Shown: positions 27,521-36,277, counted from the first letter of the stretch. The stretch is 64,000 nt of DNA from Marinifilum caeruleilacunae (GCF_013141825.1 NZ_RZNH01000002.1:1-64000); one strand, 5' to 3'. The notes: a model not told the origin generated them from the letters alone. Program-made: numbers and translations.

Positions 27521-28036
27521 ATGGATATCTTAAAAACAGCCAATATTTGGGCAAAAGATGAAATTTTTTCATCCACTTTTTTTATCCTTTTCGGGATATT
27601 ATTTGTGCTGGCCACCATAGGCTTCTGGCAATTGGGGAAAAGTGAAATGGCCAGGGCCTTTATATTCCCGAGCCTCGTGGCAGGAATATTACTTCTAATC
27701 ATAGGCTTAGGATTGGTTTATACCAACAAATCCAGAATAAAGCAATTTACGAATGCATATCATCAAGATGCAGCAGCTTTTGTACAAGAAGAATTCGAAC
27801 GTGCCGAAAAAACCATATCAGAATATCAAACTGTCGTATTCAAAATCATACCAATCATTATTATCCTGGCAGCCTTGCTCATTCTATTTATCGACAAGGC
27901 CAACTGGCGAGCCATATGCATTACCACCCTTGCCATGATGTCTGTCATTTTAATAATAGACAGTAATGCACATGCCAGAATGGTAGTTTATAAAAAACAA
28001 TTGGAATTGGTGAAAGAAACAGATTTAAAAAATTAG
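27521..28036 (+). CDS. Four-helix membrane protein (hypothetical)
   Basis: 171 residues with four hydrophobic segments (~19-38, 49-67, 105-123, 129-146). The loop between the second and third pairs (~70-103) is charged and helical (FVQEEFERAEKTISEYQ). No known motif seen. It follows the AraC gene by 41 nt and may share its transcript. Its stop is followed 26 nt later by a GC-rich hairpin and then a 72-nt upstream element, so a transcript boundary lies there. Confidence 0.75.
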   Translation: MDILKTANIWAKDEIFSSTFFILFGILFVLATIGFWQLGKSEMARAFIFPSLVAGILLLIIGLGLVYTNKSRIKQFTNAYHQDAAAFVQEEFERAEKTISEYQTVVFKIIPIIIILAALLILFIDKANWRAICITTLAMMSVILIIDSNAHARMVVYKKQLELVKETDLKN

Positions 28037-28062
28037 TCATACACTCCTTTCCCAATCTCTTA

Positions 28063-28084
28063 CCGCGCGAATCCTTTCGCGTGG
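28063..28084 (+). repeat. GC-rich post-stop hairpin, copy 1
   Basis: CCGCGCGA / TCGCGTGG stem (one G-T pair) with a six-base loop, 26 nt after a stop codon. Related hairpins follow stops at 46286, 50084, 50782 and 56271. It could end transcription or protect the 3' end. Confidence 0.7.
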
Positions 28085-28123
28085 TACAATTATTCTTCAT
28101 GATGATTTCATTTACCCACTAGA

Positions 28124-28195
28124 AAGAATCATTTTACATTAATCATTTTTATTGTTATAGCAATGGTATTGTGTTGAGCTTTTGGTAGATTTGGT
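28124..28195 (+). promoter_or_regulatory. 72-nt upstream element family A, copy 1
   Basis: Begins AAGAATCATTTTACATTAA and ends GCTTTTGGTAGATTTGGT. Three further copies (50826, 56315, 57635) align with it over 72 nt without gaps. TAGATTTG (28186-28193) matches the Bacteroidetes -7 consensus TAnnTTTG; no TTTG is found 19 nt upstream, so an activator or alternative sigma factor may be needed. The start codon of the secreted TPR protein is 105 nt past the core. Confidence 0.75.
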
Positions 28196-28297
28196 TGACA
28201 CAGAATTGATTTGTGTTTATCCGAACAACATGAAAACACAAATTCGGTTTTCTGTAAGGATAATTTAATGCCATTAGATACTAAAACACCTCACCCT

Positions 28298-29197
28298 ATG
28301 AAAAAATCTATTTCAGTAATCATTGTAAGCATTTTCGCTTTATCTCTTCATGCTCAAGACAAGCTTAGCATCTTTTCAAAATACATACAAGAAGGAGATA
28401 CCCTTAAACAAAAGGAACACCTGGAAACCTGGTCGAAAGAAGAACCCAGGAATGCTGAACTTCAAACTGCCTATTTCAATTACTATTTTAACAAAAGCAG
28501 GAATGAAATCATAACCCTAAATAGTGGTAATCCACCAAAAGATCAAAAGGTTTTGGTGCTTACAGACAGTACTGATCAGATTGCCGGTTTTATTGGAAGC
28601 CAGATCAATTACGACAAATCCAATTTGAAAAAGGCATTTGAAAGTATCGATAAAGGAATTCAACTTTATCCGAACAGACTAGACATGAGATTCGGAAAAA
28701 TATTTGCCTTAGGACAAATTAAAGATTGGCGAAGTTTCACCGATGAAATCATTAAAGCCATAAACCATTCGGCAATAAACAAAAACAACTGGACCTGGAC
28801 CTATAACGAAAAACAGGAAGGTGGAAAAGAAATGTTCTTAGGCTCTTTACAGGATTACCAGGGTCAACTGTACAACACAATGAATGATAAACTATTGGTG
28901 AATATGCAAGAAATATCACAGGCTGTTTTGGTTCATTATCCGAATCATATCGAAAGCTTATCCAATTTATCAATTGCCTACCTGGTTTCTAAAAAGTATG
29001 ACAAAGCTTTGGTACCTCTTTTAAAGGCTGAACAAATTAATCCGACAGATTTTATCGTACTTAATAACATTGCCTATGCTTATAAGGAAAGTGGGAAAAG
29101 CAAAGAGGCCATTTCCTACTATAAAAAAGTAATCAAATATGGCGATCAACGAGCTAAAGCCCAGGCAGAAAAGGAAATACAACATTTACAAGAATAA
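28298..29197 (+). CDS. Secreted TPR protein
   Basis: 299 residues from the ATG at 28298, which places a signal peptide (KKSISVIIVSIFALSLHAQ) at the N terminus; an upstream in-frame start adds 29 residues without that pattern. The mature protein has tetratricopeptide repeats, clearest near the end: YDKALVPLLKAEQINPTDFIVLNNIAYAYKESGKSKEAISYYKKVIKY. Probably a periplasmic scaffold. It is the first gene of the 72-nt family A element. Confidence 0.85.
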   Translation: MKKSISVIIVSIFALSLHAQDKLSIFSKYIQEGDTLKQKEHLETWSKEEPRNAELQTAYFNYYFNKSRNEIITLNSGNPPKDQKVLVLTDSTDQIAGFIGSQINYDKSNLKKAFESIDKGIQLYPNRLDMRFGKIFALGQIKDWRSFTDEIIKAINHSAINKNNWTWTYNEKQEGGKEMFLGSLQDYQGQLYNTMNDKLLVNMQEISQAVLVHYPNHIESLSNLSIAYLVSKKYDKALVPLLKAEQINPTDFIVLNNIAYAYKESGKSKEAISYYKKVIKYGDQRAKAQAEKEIQHLQE

Positions 29198-29252
29198 GGA
29201 GAACCATTAAAGAAATCATCTTAGGATAAAACAATTCTTAAATCAAGCCAAT

Positions 29253-29459
29253 ATGAACCCAAAAACAAGTAATACAGAAGAGAAGAATGTGAAAACAGGC
29301 ATTCCTAACAGACGTTTGGCCACTGGCGTTTCCATAGGAATGATTTTCGGTGTAGCCATTGGTGTAGCCATGGACAATATAGCTGCCGGAATAGGAATCG
29401 GTATGGCTGTGGGCGCTACTTGTGGAGCACTTTCCGAACACTTCGGCAGGAAAAAATAA
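29253..29459 (+). CDS. Glycine-zipper small membrane protein
   Basis: 68 residues. After a polar 25-residue N terminus come two short hydrophobic, glycine-rich stretches (GVSIGMIFGVAIGVAMD and GIGIGMAVGATCGALSEHFG) with GxxxG spacing, a glycine-zipper pattern that packs helices in membranes. Possibly a small inner-membrane protein. It is 55 nt downstream of the TPR gene and ends before a hairpin terminator. Function unknown. Confidence 0.75.
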   Translation: MNPKTSNTEEKNVKTGIPNRRLATGVSIGMIFGVAIGVAMDNIAAGIGIGMAVGATCGALSEHFGRKK

Positions 29460-29497
29460 TTTTAAATTAAAGCAATCGCAAACCTGCTTTCATGAAA

Positions 29498-29534
29498 AAA
29501 GGTCCTTAGTTTCATAAAAAACATAAGGACCTTT
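29498..29534 (+). terminator. Hairpin terminator
   Basis: Inverted repeat AAAGGTCCTTA / TAAGGACCTTT with a 15-base loop, 38 nt past the small membrane gene. No long T-run follows, so efficiency is uncertain. Confidence 0.7.
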
Positions 29535-29602
29535 GGCGAAAGACGTCCGGATCTTCTTGCAAACATCCAGACTATTTATAAAAATGAAAAAAATAGACAG
29601 TA

Positions 29603-30949
29603 TTATTCCTGCACCTTAGCATTCCAAACCAGGAGAACCAATAGCATGGATAACAATGCGGCTCCTAACCACAGGAACTTAACGGTGGAGAAATCGTAAA
29701 TTTCAACACCACTGGCAGAGGTATAATGACTCGATTCGATTAAGATACCACTGGCCATGTCCTGTATACCTGCACCAATATAGCTGGCAATGCCCACAAG
29801 TCCCAAAGCTGCACCCGAGGCTTTTTTCGAGGCAATGTCTACAGCCATCAGTCCGCCAATAAATGTTATCAGAATCCCAATAGCAAAACCAAAGAGCAGC
29901 ATGCTAAAAGTATCCATCCAGGGGTGTCCATCGGGATAAAACAAGAAGAGCGAAATAGAACAGACATTTAAAATTCCTGCTACCAATACCGGGATATTCC
30001 TGCTCCCTTTAAAAAGTTTGTCGGAAATAAAGCCGGCAATCATGGTACCCACAATGCCACTAACAGCACTTACCGAAACAATGGAACTCGCCTTTAAGGT
30101 TGTGTAACCCTTTTGTACTTCGAGATAGTAAATACCCCAGCTTTCGATTCCATAACGACTCACATACATCAATGCACTGGAAATAGCCAATATCCAGATG
30201 GCAGGATTTTTCAGAACATCCTTTTGCAGACTTCCCACGGACTTGTCTTTTGCTCCAGTAGCCGCATGATCGTTCTTGTAATCGGCAATAGATGGCAAAC
30301 CTTTGCTTTCAGGAGAATCGTGCAGAAAAAGAGCAAGCATAATTGCTCCTGCCAGGCCAATCAAACCCGCTCCCCAGAAACCCCATTGCCAACCAGAAAA
30401 GCTTACAATAAATGCTACTCCTATATAAGTAATTGCCTTTCCCAATCCGTGACTGGCACTCCAAATTCCGTAGTAAGTTCCCCTTTCGCGATTGCTGAAC
30501 CAGCGCGATAGCGATACCACACTAGGAGCAGCACCCATACTTTGAAACCAACCACTCATTCCCCATAAAAGGGTGAACAGAAAAAAGGAAGTTTTAAATC
30601 CCAATATTAAATTAATAAGGGCCGTGAACAGCAATCCTGCAGCCATAAATCGACGAATATTGCTTCTGTCGGCCAAAAAGCCATTAACCAGTTTACCAAT
30701 AGCATAAGTAAAAAAAAGGGCCGAACCAACCATTCCCAATTCCGATTCGTTAAGGACACCGGCGTCAACCAATGGTTTCTTCACCACATTTAAACTCAAA
30801 CGACAAACATAGAACAAGCTGTAACCAATGGTTGCCGAAATAAAAACAGACCAACGCAAGCGGGTATAAACACCCTTAACCTCCTCTCCTTCTCTTATCG
30901 TTTCGGCAGGTGGAAGCGCTTTAAAATAATTGGTAATCCCGTTTAGCAT
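29603..30949 (-). CDS. MFS transporter, organophosphate:phosphate antiporter family
   Basis: 448 residues from the ATG at 30949, twelve predicted TM helices. It resembles GlpT/UhpT: SLFYVCRLSLNVVKKPLVDAG in the first helix region, GMSGWFQSMGAAPSVVSLSRWFSNRERGTYYGIWSASHGLG, and the cytosolic half-linker around residue 200. Such carriers exchange glycerol-3-phosphate, hexose phosphate or similar for phosphate. No uhpABC, glpK or glpD gene is next to it, so the substrate is open. It reads away from the DUF2200 operon. Confidence 0.9.
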   Translation of the reverse strand: MLNGITNYFKALPPAETIREGEEVKGVYTRLRWSVFISATIGYSLFYVCRLSLNVVKKPLVDAGVLNESELGMVGSALFFTYAIGKLVNGFLADRSNIRRFMAAGLLFTALINLILGFKTSFFLFTLLWGMSGWFQSMGAAPSVVSLSRWFSNRERGTYYGIWSASHGLGKAITYIGVAFIVSFSGWQWGFWGAGLIGLAGAIMLALFLHDSPESKGLPSIADYKNDHAATGAKDKSVGSLQKDVLKNPAIWILAISSALMYVSRYGIESWGIYYLEVQKGYTTLKASSIVSVSAVSGIVGTMIAGFISDKLFKGSRNIPVLVAGILNVCSISLFLFYPDGHPWMDTFSMLLFGFAIGILITFIGGLMAVDIASKKASGAALGLVGIASYIGAGIQDMASGILIESSHYTSASGVEIYDFSTVKFLWLGAALLSMLLVLLVWNAKVQE

Positions 30950-31056
30950 CTTTTTAAAATTTAGGTAAAGCACTAGTCCAAAATCCCAGCCGAGGACGAA
31001 TTACAGATGGAATTTTTTCGTAGTGCTTTAATAAAACAAATAATGAAACTTAAATT

Positions 31057-31191
31057 GGCTTAACAATTTGTCGAGCAACACCAACACAGCGCATATTGAT
31101 CTTAAGCTATTGTTAAGCCAGCTCAATGATCGCTAAATAGAAAGATCTGTACAAGCGATATCGACAAACGACAATTGAGCATCGACAAACC
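31057..31191. promoter_or_regulatory. Operator-like repeats between divergent genes
   Basis: Within the 274-nt divergent region, GGCTTAACAAT (31057-31067) pairs with ATTGTTAAGCC (31109-31119), a perfect 11-bp inverted repeat. Nearer the small-protein operon, ATCGACAAAC occurs at 31160 and 31181, 21 nt apart (two helical turns). Either could be a regulator site for the transporter or the DUF2200 operon. Confidence 0.4.
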
Positions 31192-31223
31192 GATACTGGT
31201 AATCGATTTAATAAAGTGTGGGT

Positions 31224-31457
31224 ATGGAAGAGTTGGATTTGAAATCATTAAAGAAAAGTGCAATGAAGTTATTTGCCTTGTTTAAAACTCATCCTAAGTT
31301 AAACTCCACACTCTTTCAACTTAAGCATGCAAATGGCAAAGATTTTAGTATGTTTAAGAAACTTATTAAATTAGTTAAACATGGCCCAGTAGGCCTTATC
31401 AAAGCAAAAGTTTACTTTGATAAATTACTGAACACCGATCCATTTAAAATCAATTAA
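31224..31457 (+). CDS. Small basic protein (hypothetical)
   Basis: 77 residues. The ATG at 31224 is preferred to a GTG two codons earlier. Rich in Lys, with helical FKTHPKLNSTLFQLKHANGKDF and a hydrophobic-basic middle; no signal peptide, no known motif. It ends 2 nt before the DUF2200 gene, so the two form an operon. The residues K-L-x-x-L repeats suggest a helical bundle. Confidence 0.7.
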   Translation: MEELDLKSLKKSAMKLFALFKTHPKLNSTLFQLKHANGKDFSMFKKLIKLVKHGPVGLIKAKVYFDKLLNTDPFKIN

Positions 31458-31459
31458 AT

Positions 31460-31837
31460 ATGAAAGTTACAGCCAAAAAAAATGAACAAGTTGCCAATTT
31501 GATATTCGGAGAAATTTATCCACATTATTTGAATAGAATTGAAAAAAATGGCAGAACCAGGGAAGAACTCAACCAGGTAATCGAATGGTTAACCGGTATT
31601 AATGAAGAGAAACTGCAAGAGTTGATTGATGAGAAAGTAACATTTGAAATCTTTTTCCAGCATGCAAACATGCACCCTAATGCTCACCTGATTAAAGGTG
31701 TGGTTTGCGGTTATCGAATTGAAGAGATAGAGGATGAATTCGAAGTCTATAAAAAATGTCGAAGAATGGAGAAATTAATTGATGAATTGGCGAAAGGGCG
31801 CAAAATGGAGAAAATATTGCGGGAAGAGAAGAAATAG
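31460..31837 (+). CDS. DUF2200 family protein
   Basis: 125 residues with the full DUF2200 pattern: IFGEIYPHYLNRIEKNGRTREELNQVIEWLTG, FEIFFQHANMHPNAHLIKGVVCGYRIEEIED and KLIDELAKGRKMEKILR. The fold is thought to be helical and resembles YdhG/DUF1801-like small proteins; biochemical role is unknown. Second gene of a two-gene operon. It is followed 14 nt later by a short hairpin (AAGCGGT / ACCGCTT at 31852-31873). Confidence 0.9.
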   Translation: MKVTAKKNEQVANLIFGEIYPHYLNRIEKNGRTREELNQVIEWLTGINEEKLQELIDEKVTFEIFFQHANMHPNAHLIKGVVCGYRIEEIEDEFEVYKKCRRMEKLIDELAKGRKMEKILREEKK

Positions 31838-31851
31838 TTCCGCATGTACAT

Positions 31852-31873
31852 AAGCGGTTTGCATGGACCGCTT
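31852..31873 (+). terminator. Weak hairpin after DUF2200 gene
   Basis: AAGCGGT / ACCGCTT stem with an eight-base loop, 14 nt past the stop. No T-run follows, so a terminator role is uncertain. Confidence 0.4.
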
Positions 31874-31958
31874 GTGCTCAAAATTTACATCCAATTAGAT
31901 AAGTTCGATGTCAATCATGCACAAGCTTTTAGCTATCAAAATTAATTTAAATGCCTAT

Positions 31959-32555
31959 TTATAAGAGCAAAATTGTAATGGCGATATATACTAATAGCAA
32001 AGCCAATATCGAATTAAAAACATAGTAGAAAGTTTTGTTTTCGAAATAGTTGAATAGAGTTGTACCCAGTATTGCCCAAATAGAGGTACAAACAAAGGCC
32101 AGACTTGAAAGGAAAACAGAAGAGATTACAACACTTATCATTGAACTTCCAATTAGATGATTAAAGGAGGAATAAATTGTTACTCCATACAGAATTACTT
32201 TAGGATTAATCATTTGCAAGCCCAAACCTGTTACAAAGGAGTAATTGTTATTAAAACTTCGGCTTTTCTTTTTTACAGGCAAAAAGGGGATCAGTGCCAG
32301 GTATAAAATATAAGCAGCCCCAAACCATTTTATAATATCGAATAATTGATTGTTTTTCGATGTAAAATAGGAGGTAAACGAACCTGCTATCAGCATCACA
32401 ATAAAGAAACCCAATGCGATTCCCAAAAGATAAGGAACAGATCCTTTATAGTTCAATTTCATTCCTGCGGAAGTTGCAGTAATATTATTTGGTCCTGGTG
32501 TAATTGTGGTAACAATTGCATAGCTTAAAAAGGATATGAGTAATGCCTGGTTCAT
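31959..32555 (-). CDS. LysE-family amino-acid exporter
   Basis: 198 residues from the ATG at 32555, which starts the family-typical MNQALLISFLSYAIVTTITPGPNN; the TPGPNN turn after the first helix is the LysE/RhtB signature. About six TM helices follow. Family members export amino acids or small metabolites by proton antiport. It is divergent from the HxlR regulator with an 82-nt shared promoter region, so HxlR probably controls it. Confidence 0.92.
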   Translation of the reverse strand: MNQALLISFLSYAIVTTITPGPNNITATSAGMKLNYKGSVPYLLGIALGFFIVMLIAGSFTSYFTSKNNQLFDIIKWFGAAYILYLALIPFLPVKKKSRSFNNNYSFVTGLGLQMINPKVILYGVTIYSSFNHLIGSSMISVVISSVFLSSLAFVCTSIWAILGTTLFNYFENKTFYYVFNSILALLLVYIAITILLL

Positions 32556-32637
32556 CTTTGATTCATTTTTTAAATCATAACTTTGCAAAAATAAATTGAA
32601 TCAATGCACAATACAATAAGTTACAAAATTGTTACCT

Positions 32638-33009
32638 ATGAATAGCGGTCGGAAAATAAATTCAACAGACAATATCAACCGAAAGGAGCTTCTTGTTACT
32701 TGTCCTTTTATGAGGGCATTAATCATGATAGAAGGACGTTGGAAACTGGTAATTATTTGCCGATTGAGAGATGAAGGAAACCAAAGCTTCTCAGGTTTAC
32801 AGAAATTAATTCCCAATGCCTCGAAAAGAATGATTGCAAAGGCCTTGAATGAACTGGTAGCAGATAATATTGTTTTGAAGCAAAAAACGAATACTTATCC
32901 ACTCTCAAGTGAATATTCCCTGTCGGAACATGGAATCAATTTGTTACCGATAATTGAACAATTAAAGGATTGGGGACAGCAAGTAAAGCCGCAAACGGAA
33001 GAAAATTGA
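32638..33009 (+). CDS. HxlR-family transcriptional regulator
   Basis: 123 residues from the ATG at 32638. Winged-helix HxlR domain: CPFMRALIMIEGRWKLVIICRLRDEG carries the near-N-terminal Cys and the GxWxxxI core; FSGLQKLIPNASKRMIAKALNELVADNIV is the recognition helix and wing. In HypR and QsrR-type members that Cys senses electrophiles or oxidants. Divergent from the LysE gene. Confidence 0.92.
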   Translation: MNSGRKINSTDNINRKELLVTCPFMRALIMIEGRWKLVIICRLRDEGNQSFSGLQKLIPNASKRMIAKALNELVADNIVLKQKTNTYPLSSEYSLSEHGINLLPIIEQLKDWGQQVKPQTEEN

Positions 33010-33054
33010 TAAGTTCGTATTAAATAAGTAAAGGTCTTCATAATTCATTTTTTT

Positions 33055-33104
33055 AAGGGTGATTTATCTTACAGGTACAGAATTTCTGTACATTTCTCAC
33101 CCTA
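33055..33104 (+). promoter_or_regulatory. Nested dyad in the HxlR-lipoprotein interval
   Basis: Outer arms AGGGTGA (33056-33062) and TCACCCT (33097-33103) enclose GTACAGAATTTCTGTAC (33075-33091), a near-perfect 17-nt palindrome around a single central base. No T-run follows. It could be a terminator-like RNA structure for hxlR or an operator for the gene downstream. Confidence 0.45.
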
Positions 33105-33299
33105 AGCTCATCATTCATTTTTTGGAATTTACTAACAAACAAAAATACTGACCATTATACATTCAAGATGGTTGATGGGATGAATCATAATTCCTTTACA
33201 ATAGCTCGAAGCATTAAACCTTTTTATAGAATTGTTATCAAAGCATTAGACTTTAAGAGAGTTGACACGATAATAATTCAAACTAAAAAGATTGATGCA

Positions 33300-34595
33300 A
33301 TGAGGATAATGAGCAGTCTAATTATTGGAAGCCTAAGCCTGTTGATGGTAGGAATTGGCTTTTCATCTTGCGCAGAAGATGATGTAACAACAAGTGAAGA
33401 AAATACAAGTGAAAATACAGAAAACTTACCTTCCATTACGGGTTATCCCATTGTTGGAACCAAGCAGACACTTTCGTACAACAATAACATTGAAATTTCC
33501 AAACCATCGGTAGGAGAAGATTTCTATGGGCAGAATTCAAATTATCCGGGTAAGCAGCCATCTTATATCGACAATGGGGATGGCACAATTACTGATCAGG
33601 TAACTGGTTTAATGTGGTCGCAAACAACCGACCTAAATGGCGATGGAAGAATTGATAATGACGACCGAATGACATTGGCTGAAGCCAGAAATGGAGCCAG
33701 CAGTTTCGCTTTAGCAGGATACACAGATTGGAGGTTACCCACCATAAAAGAAGCCTACTCTTTAATTCTCTTTAAAGGTGAAGACCCAAGCAATTATACC
33801 GGAACATCAACCAACGACTTAGTGGCATTTATCGATACAGATTATTTCCATTTTAATTGGGGAGATGTGGATAATGGTTCTAGAATTATTGATGCTCAAT
33901 ACCTGACAACAACTGAATATATTGACTATACAATGCATGGGGATGAAACTGTTTTTGGTGTCAATTTTGCCGATGGCAGAATCAAAGGTTATCCTATTAG
34001 CATACAAGGAAGCGAGAGAGAATACTATGTAGCCTATGTTCGTGGCAACACTAGCTACGGAGAAAACAATTTCGTAGACAATGGTAATGGAACCATAAGC
34101 GATGAAGCAACAGGTTTAATGTGGATGCAGGATGATAACGGAGATGAAGGATTGAGCTGGAAAGAAGCCCTTGAGTATGCTGAAAACAAAGATTTTGCAG
34201 GCTACACCGATTGGCGCTTGCCCGATGCCAAGGAGCTTCAAAGTATTGTTGACTACACACGATCGCCAGAGACAACGAATTCGGCAGCAATAGATGCACT
34301 TTTTAATTGTAGCGAAATCGCAAACGAAAATGGCGAAACAGATTTTGCCTACTACTGGACCAGTACCACACATGCCACAATGGCAACAAGTTCCAATTCC
34401 GGGAGTTCTGCGGTTTACATTAGTTTCGGGCGTGCAATGGGTTATATGAACGGCAGCTGGTTGGATGTGCATGGTGCTGGCTGTCAACGCAGTGATCCTA
34501 AAATGGGAAATCCTGATGATTATCCTGAGGGTCATGGTCCACAAGGCGATGCAAGAAGAATCTATAACAAAGTTCGTTTGGTACGCACGAAATAA
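33300..34595 (+). CDS. Lipoprotein with two DUF1566 (Lcl C-terminal) domains
   Basis: 431 residues. The ATG at 33300 gives a signal peptide ending at a lipobox-like GFSSC (Cys ~23). Two DUF1566 domains share the pattern DNGDGTITDQVTGLMW...GYTDWRLPTIKE (~90-180) and DNGNGTISDEATGLMW...GYTDWRLPDAKE (~265-330), with a calcium-loop-like DLNGDGRIDNDD in the first. In Legionella Lcl and similar proteins this domain binds collagen or glycans, so a surface adhesin is likely. Followed by a large hairpin terminator. Confidence 0.88.
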   Translation: MRIMSSLIIGSLSLLMVGIGFSSCAEDDVTTSEENTSENTENLPSITGYPIVGTKQTLSYNNNIEISKPSVGEDFYGQNSNYPGKQPSYIDNGDGTITDQVTGLMWSQTTDLNGDGRIDNDDRMTLAEARNGASSFALAGYTDWRLPTIKEAYSLILFKGEDPSNYTGTSTNDLVAFIDTDYFHFNWGDVDNGSRIIDAQYLTTTEYIDYTMHGDETVFGVNFADGRIKGYPISIQGSEREYYVAYVRGNTSYGENNFVDNGNGTISDEATGLMWMQDDNGDEGLSWKEALEYAENKDFAGYTDWRLPDAKELQSIVDYTRSPETTNSAAIDALFNCSEIANENGETDFAYYWTSTTHATMATSSNSGSSAVYISFGRAMGYMNGSWLDVHGAGCQRSDPKMGNPDDYPEGHGPQGDARRIYNKVRLVRTK

Positions 34596-34620
34596 TGTAA
34601 GCAATATGTAATCATCATTT

Positions 34621-34685
34621 GGCAGTATTACACAGAACCTCTTACATCACCTAAATGTAGAAGGTTCTTTGCGTACTGCCTTTTT
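34621..34685 (+). terminator. Long hairpin terminator
   Basis: Arms GGCAGTA / TACTGCC enclose an inner AGAACCT...ATGTA / TACAT...AGGTTCT stem, followed by TTTTT at 34681-34685. A 60-nt structure 26 nt past the DUF1566 gene. Confidence 0.88.
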
Positions 34686-34735
34686 ACTTCACATCTCACT
34701 TCTTATCGTTAAACATTTTTCAATTTCTACTTATT

Positions 34736-34761
34736 AATAAAAAAGATTTTAGTAAGTTTAA
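34736..34761 (+). promoter_or_regulatory. 26-nt upstream element family C, copy 1
   Basis: AT-rich 26-mer with core AAAGATTTTAGTAAGTTTAA, identical to 40126-40151. TAAGTTTA fits the -7 element TAnnTTTr. The start codon follows 47 nt later; the second copy has 46 nt, an almost identical spacing that supports a promoter role. Confidence 0.6.
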
Positions 34762-34808
34762 GATTCCATTAACTATTACCTATTTGTTAACTCTTTAATG
34801 TAATCTTT

Positions 34809-35324
34809 ATGAAAACTAAATTCTTAACCCTTCTAGCTTTTCTTTTATTATCAGGTGCATTTATTGCCAATGCCCAAAAGTGCAATTACACTCACGAAAA
34901 AATAGATGAATTTTCAGGAAAAGTGGAAAGAAGAATTCTGAAGTCACATAACTTCTATTTTAAATTTGCCTTTTACAGGTTGGGAGATGATTTTAGACTG
35001 GAATCATATGTGAATATTCCTGGCGATCAGGCCTTTTTAATTCCTGAAGGAAGTAAATTGCATTTGAAACTGGGCGACAAGTCTGTAATGGAACTTACTT
35101 CGATTAAAAATGCAACGCCTCAATCCTTTGTAGCAGCGAACCAAATTTTTTCTGGTTTTGCCATGACCTACCCAATTACCAAAGAGCAATTGAAGAAAAT
35201 TGAGGAAGTGGGCATTAAGTTTGTTCGTACTTACCTGAAAGATGAATCCTATTACGACATGGATTTTAAAAAGAAAAAGATTGAAAAAACCAAGAATTAT
35301 GCGCAATGTATTCTTGCTGATTAA
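34809..35324 (+). CDS. Secreted protein of unknown function
   Basis: 171 residues with a clear signal peptide (KTKFLTLLAFLLLSGAFIANAQ). The mature part is a beta-rich domain with HEKIDEFSGKVERRIL at its start and a C-terminal helix that includes YPITKEQLKKIEEVGIKFVRTYLK. No enzyme motif. It is preceded by the 26-nt family C element and followed by a strong hairpin terminator, so it is a single-gene transcript. Confidence 0.8.
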   Translation: MKTKFLTLLAFLLLSGAFIANAQKCNYTHEKIDEFSGKVERRILKSHNFYFKFAFYRLGDDFRLESYVNIPGDQAFLIPEGSKLHLKLGDKSVMELTSIKNATPQSFVAANQIFSGFAMTYPITKEQLKKIEEVGIKFVRTYLKDESYYDMDFKKKKIEKTKNYAQCILAD

Positions 35325-35368
35325 GATGCAGGAACATTTGAGATTGTAGCAAAAAGCTTAAAAATATA

Positions 35369-35410
35369 AAACCCTAACAGCTGAAACCTAACGATTCTCT
35401 GTTAGGGTTT
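35369..35410 (+). terminator. Hairpin terminator
   Basis: Perfect 12-bp inverted repeat AAACCCTAACAG / CTGTTAGGGTTT with an 18-base loop, 45 nt past the secreted-protein gene. Confidence 0.88.
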
Positions 35411-35548
35411 ATTACATAATAAAAACGATAAAGAAAAACACTACATAAGTAAAGACATTATTTTCCCAATTGCCCTTTAAAGCCATAAAGCTTTATCAAT
35501 CTTATAATTAAGCGTGTCGCAATTCACATATTTCAATTCATTATTATC

Positions 35549-36178
35549 ATGCTTATTCGAATATTTATATTCATTGTTTTACTTTCTCTCTACAGTTGCA
35601 GAGACTTCAACAGCCGTAAGTATATCAATCGTGAAAATGAAGCCATTTCTGATCTGATTCATGAAATGATAGATTATCATGACCGGATTACAATGAATGG
35701 TATAGACACCGCGAAGGCCAGGCTATATCTACAAACAACAATGGATACCATGATTTGTAAAATTGATCCACCAGGAGGCTATGTTATCAGTGTAGATAAT
35801 GTTAGATTGCCTACAGAAGAAATCGAAGAAAACAAAAAAAAATATGAGAATGAGTATAAGAAGTATCGAAGAGAATTCAAGCTTTTTGCACCTTTAAGAG
35901 ATGGACAATTGAAGAGAAGAAAAATTGATTTCAATTTTAACTACTCCAACTTACAAATAGAATTCACTTCAAAGAACAATGATGAGCTGACTTTTCAAAA
36001 AAACGATTTGGGTTACCTGTATGTCTCCAGGATTATTTTTAAGCATAGTTTCAGCAAAGGATACTTAACTTTTGCCTATTACTGTGGTGAAGGATGTGCA
36101 TGGATCTATAATATTGAAATTGAAAAAATTGACGGAAAATGGAAGATATCAAAGCGATTATCAGGCTGGATTGCTTAA
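35549..36178 (+). CDS. Lipoprotein of unknown function
   Basis: 209 residues. Short signal peptide with lipobox LYSC (Cys17), a helical stretch (NREN...IHEMIDYHDRI), a charged coiled-coil-like KKYENEYKKYRREF segment, then a beta-rich C-terminal domain with one nearby Cys pair (YYCGEGCAW). No family recognised. It lies between a terminator and a family B upstream element, so it is probably transcribed alone. Confidence 0.75.
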   Translation: MLIRIFIFIVLLSLYSCRDFNSRKYINRENEAISDLIHEMIDYHDRITMNGIDTAKARLYLQTTMDTMICKIDPPGGYVISVDNVRLPTEEIEENKKKYENEYKKYRREFKLFAPLRDGQLKRRKIDFNFNYSNLQIEFTSKNNDELTFQKNDLGYLYVSRIIFKHSFSKGYLTFAYYCGEGCAWIYNIEIEKIDGKWKISKRLSGWIA

Positions 36179-36208
36179 GTAATATCCCATCAGCCATTGC
36201 AGTCCTCA

Positions 36209-36277
36209 CCTATTTAAACCAGTTCTTAATTTCCAGTACATTAGCTTCCATTATTAAATAATATGTAAATTTATTTA
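36209..36277 (+). promoter_or_regulatory. 69-nt upstream element family B, copy 1
   Basis: Starts CCTATTTAAACCAGTTCTTA and ends ATATGTAAATTTATTT plus one base. It aligns without gaps over 69 nt with copies at 42846-42914 and 46754-46822. TAAATTTA near the end resembles a degenerate -7 element. The serine hydrolase start is 80 nt downstream. Confidence 0.7.

Noticed and set aside
33300-34595. A dockerin or cellulosome component, because of the DLNGDGRIDNDD loop
   Set aside because: Only one calcium-type loop is present, inside a DUF1566 domain, and the paired dockerin repeat is missing.
35369-35410. attC-like CCTAACAG/CTGTTAGG site
   Set aside because: The arms form a simple perfect hairpin right after a gene; it reads as a terminator.
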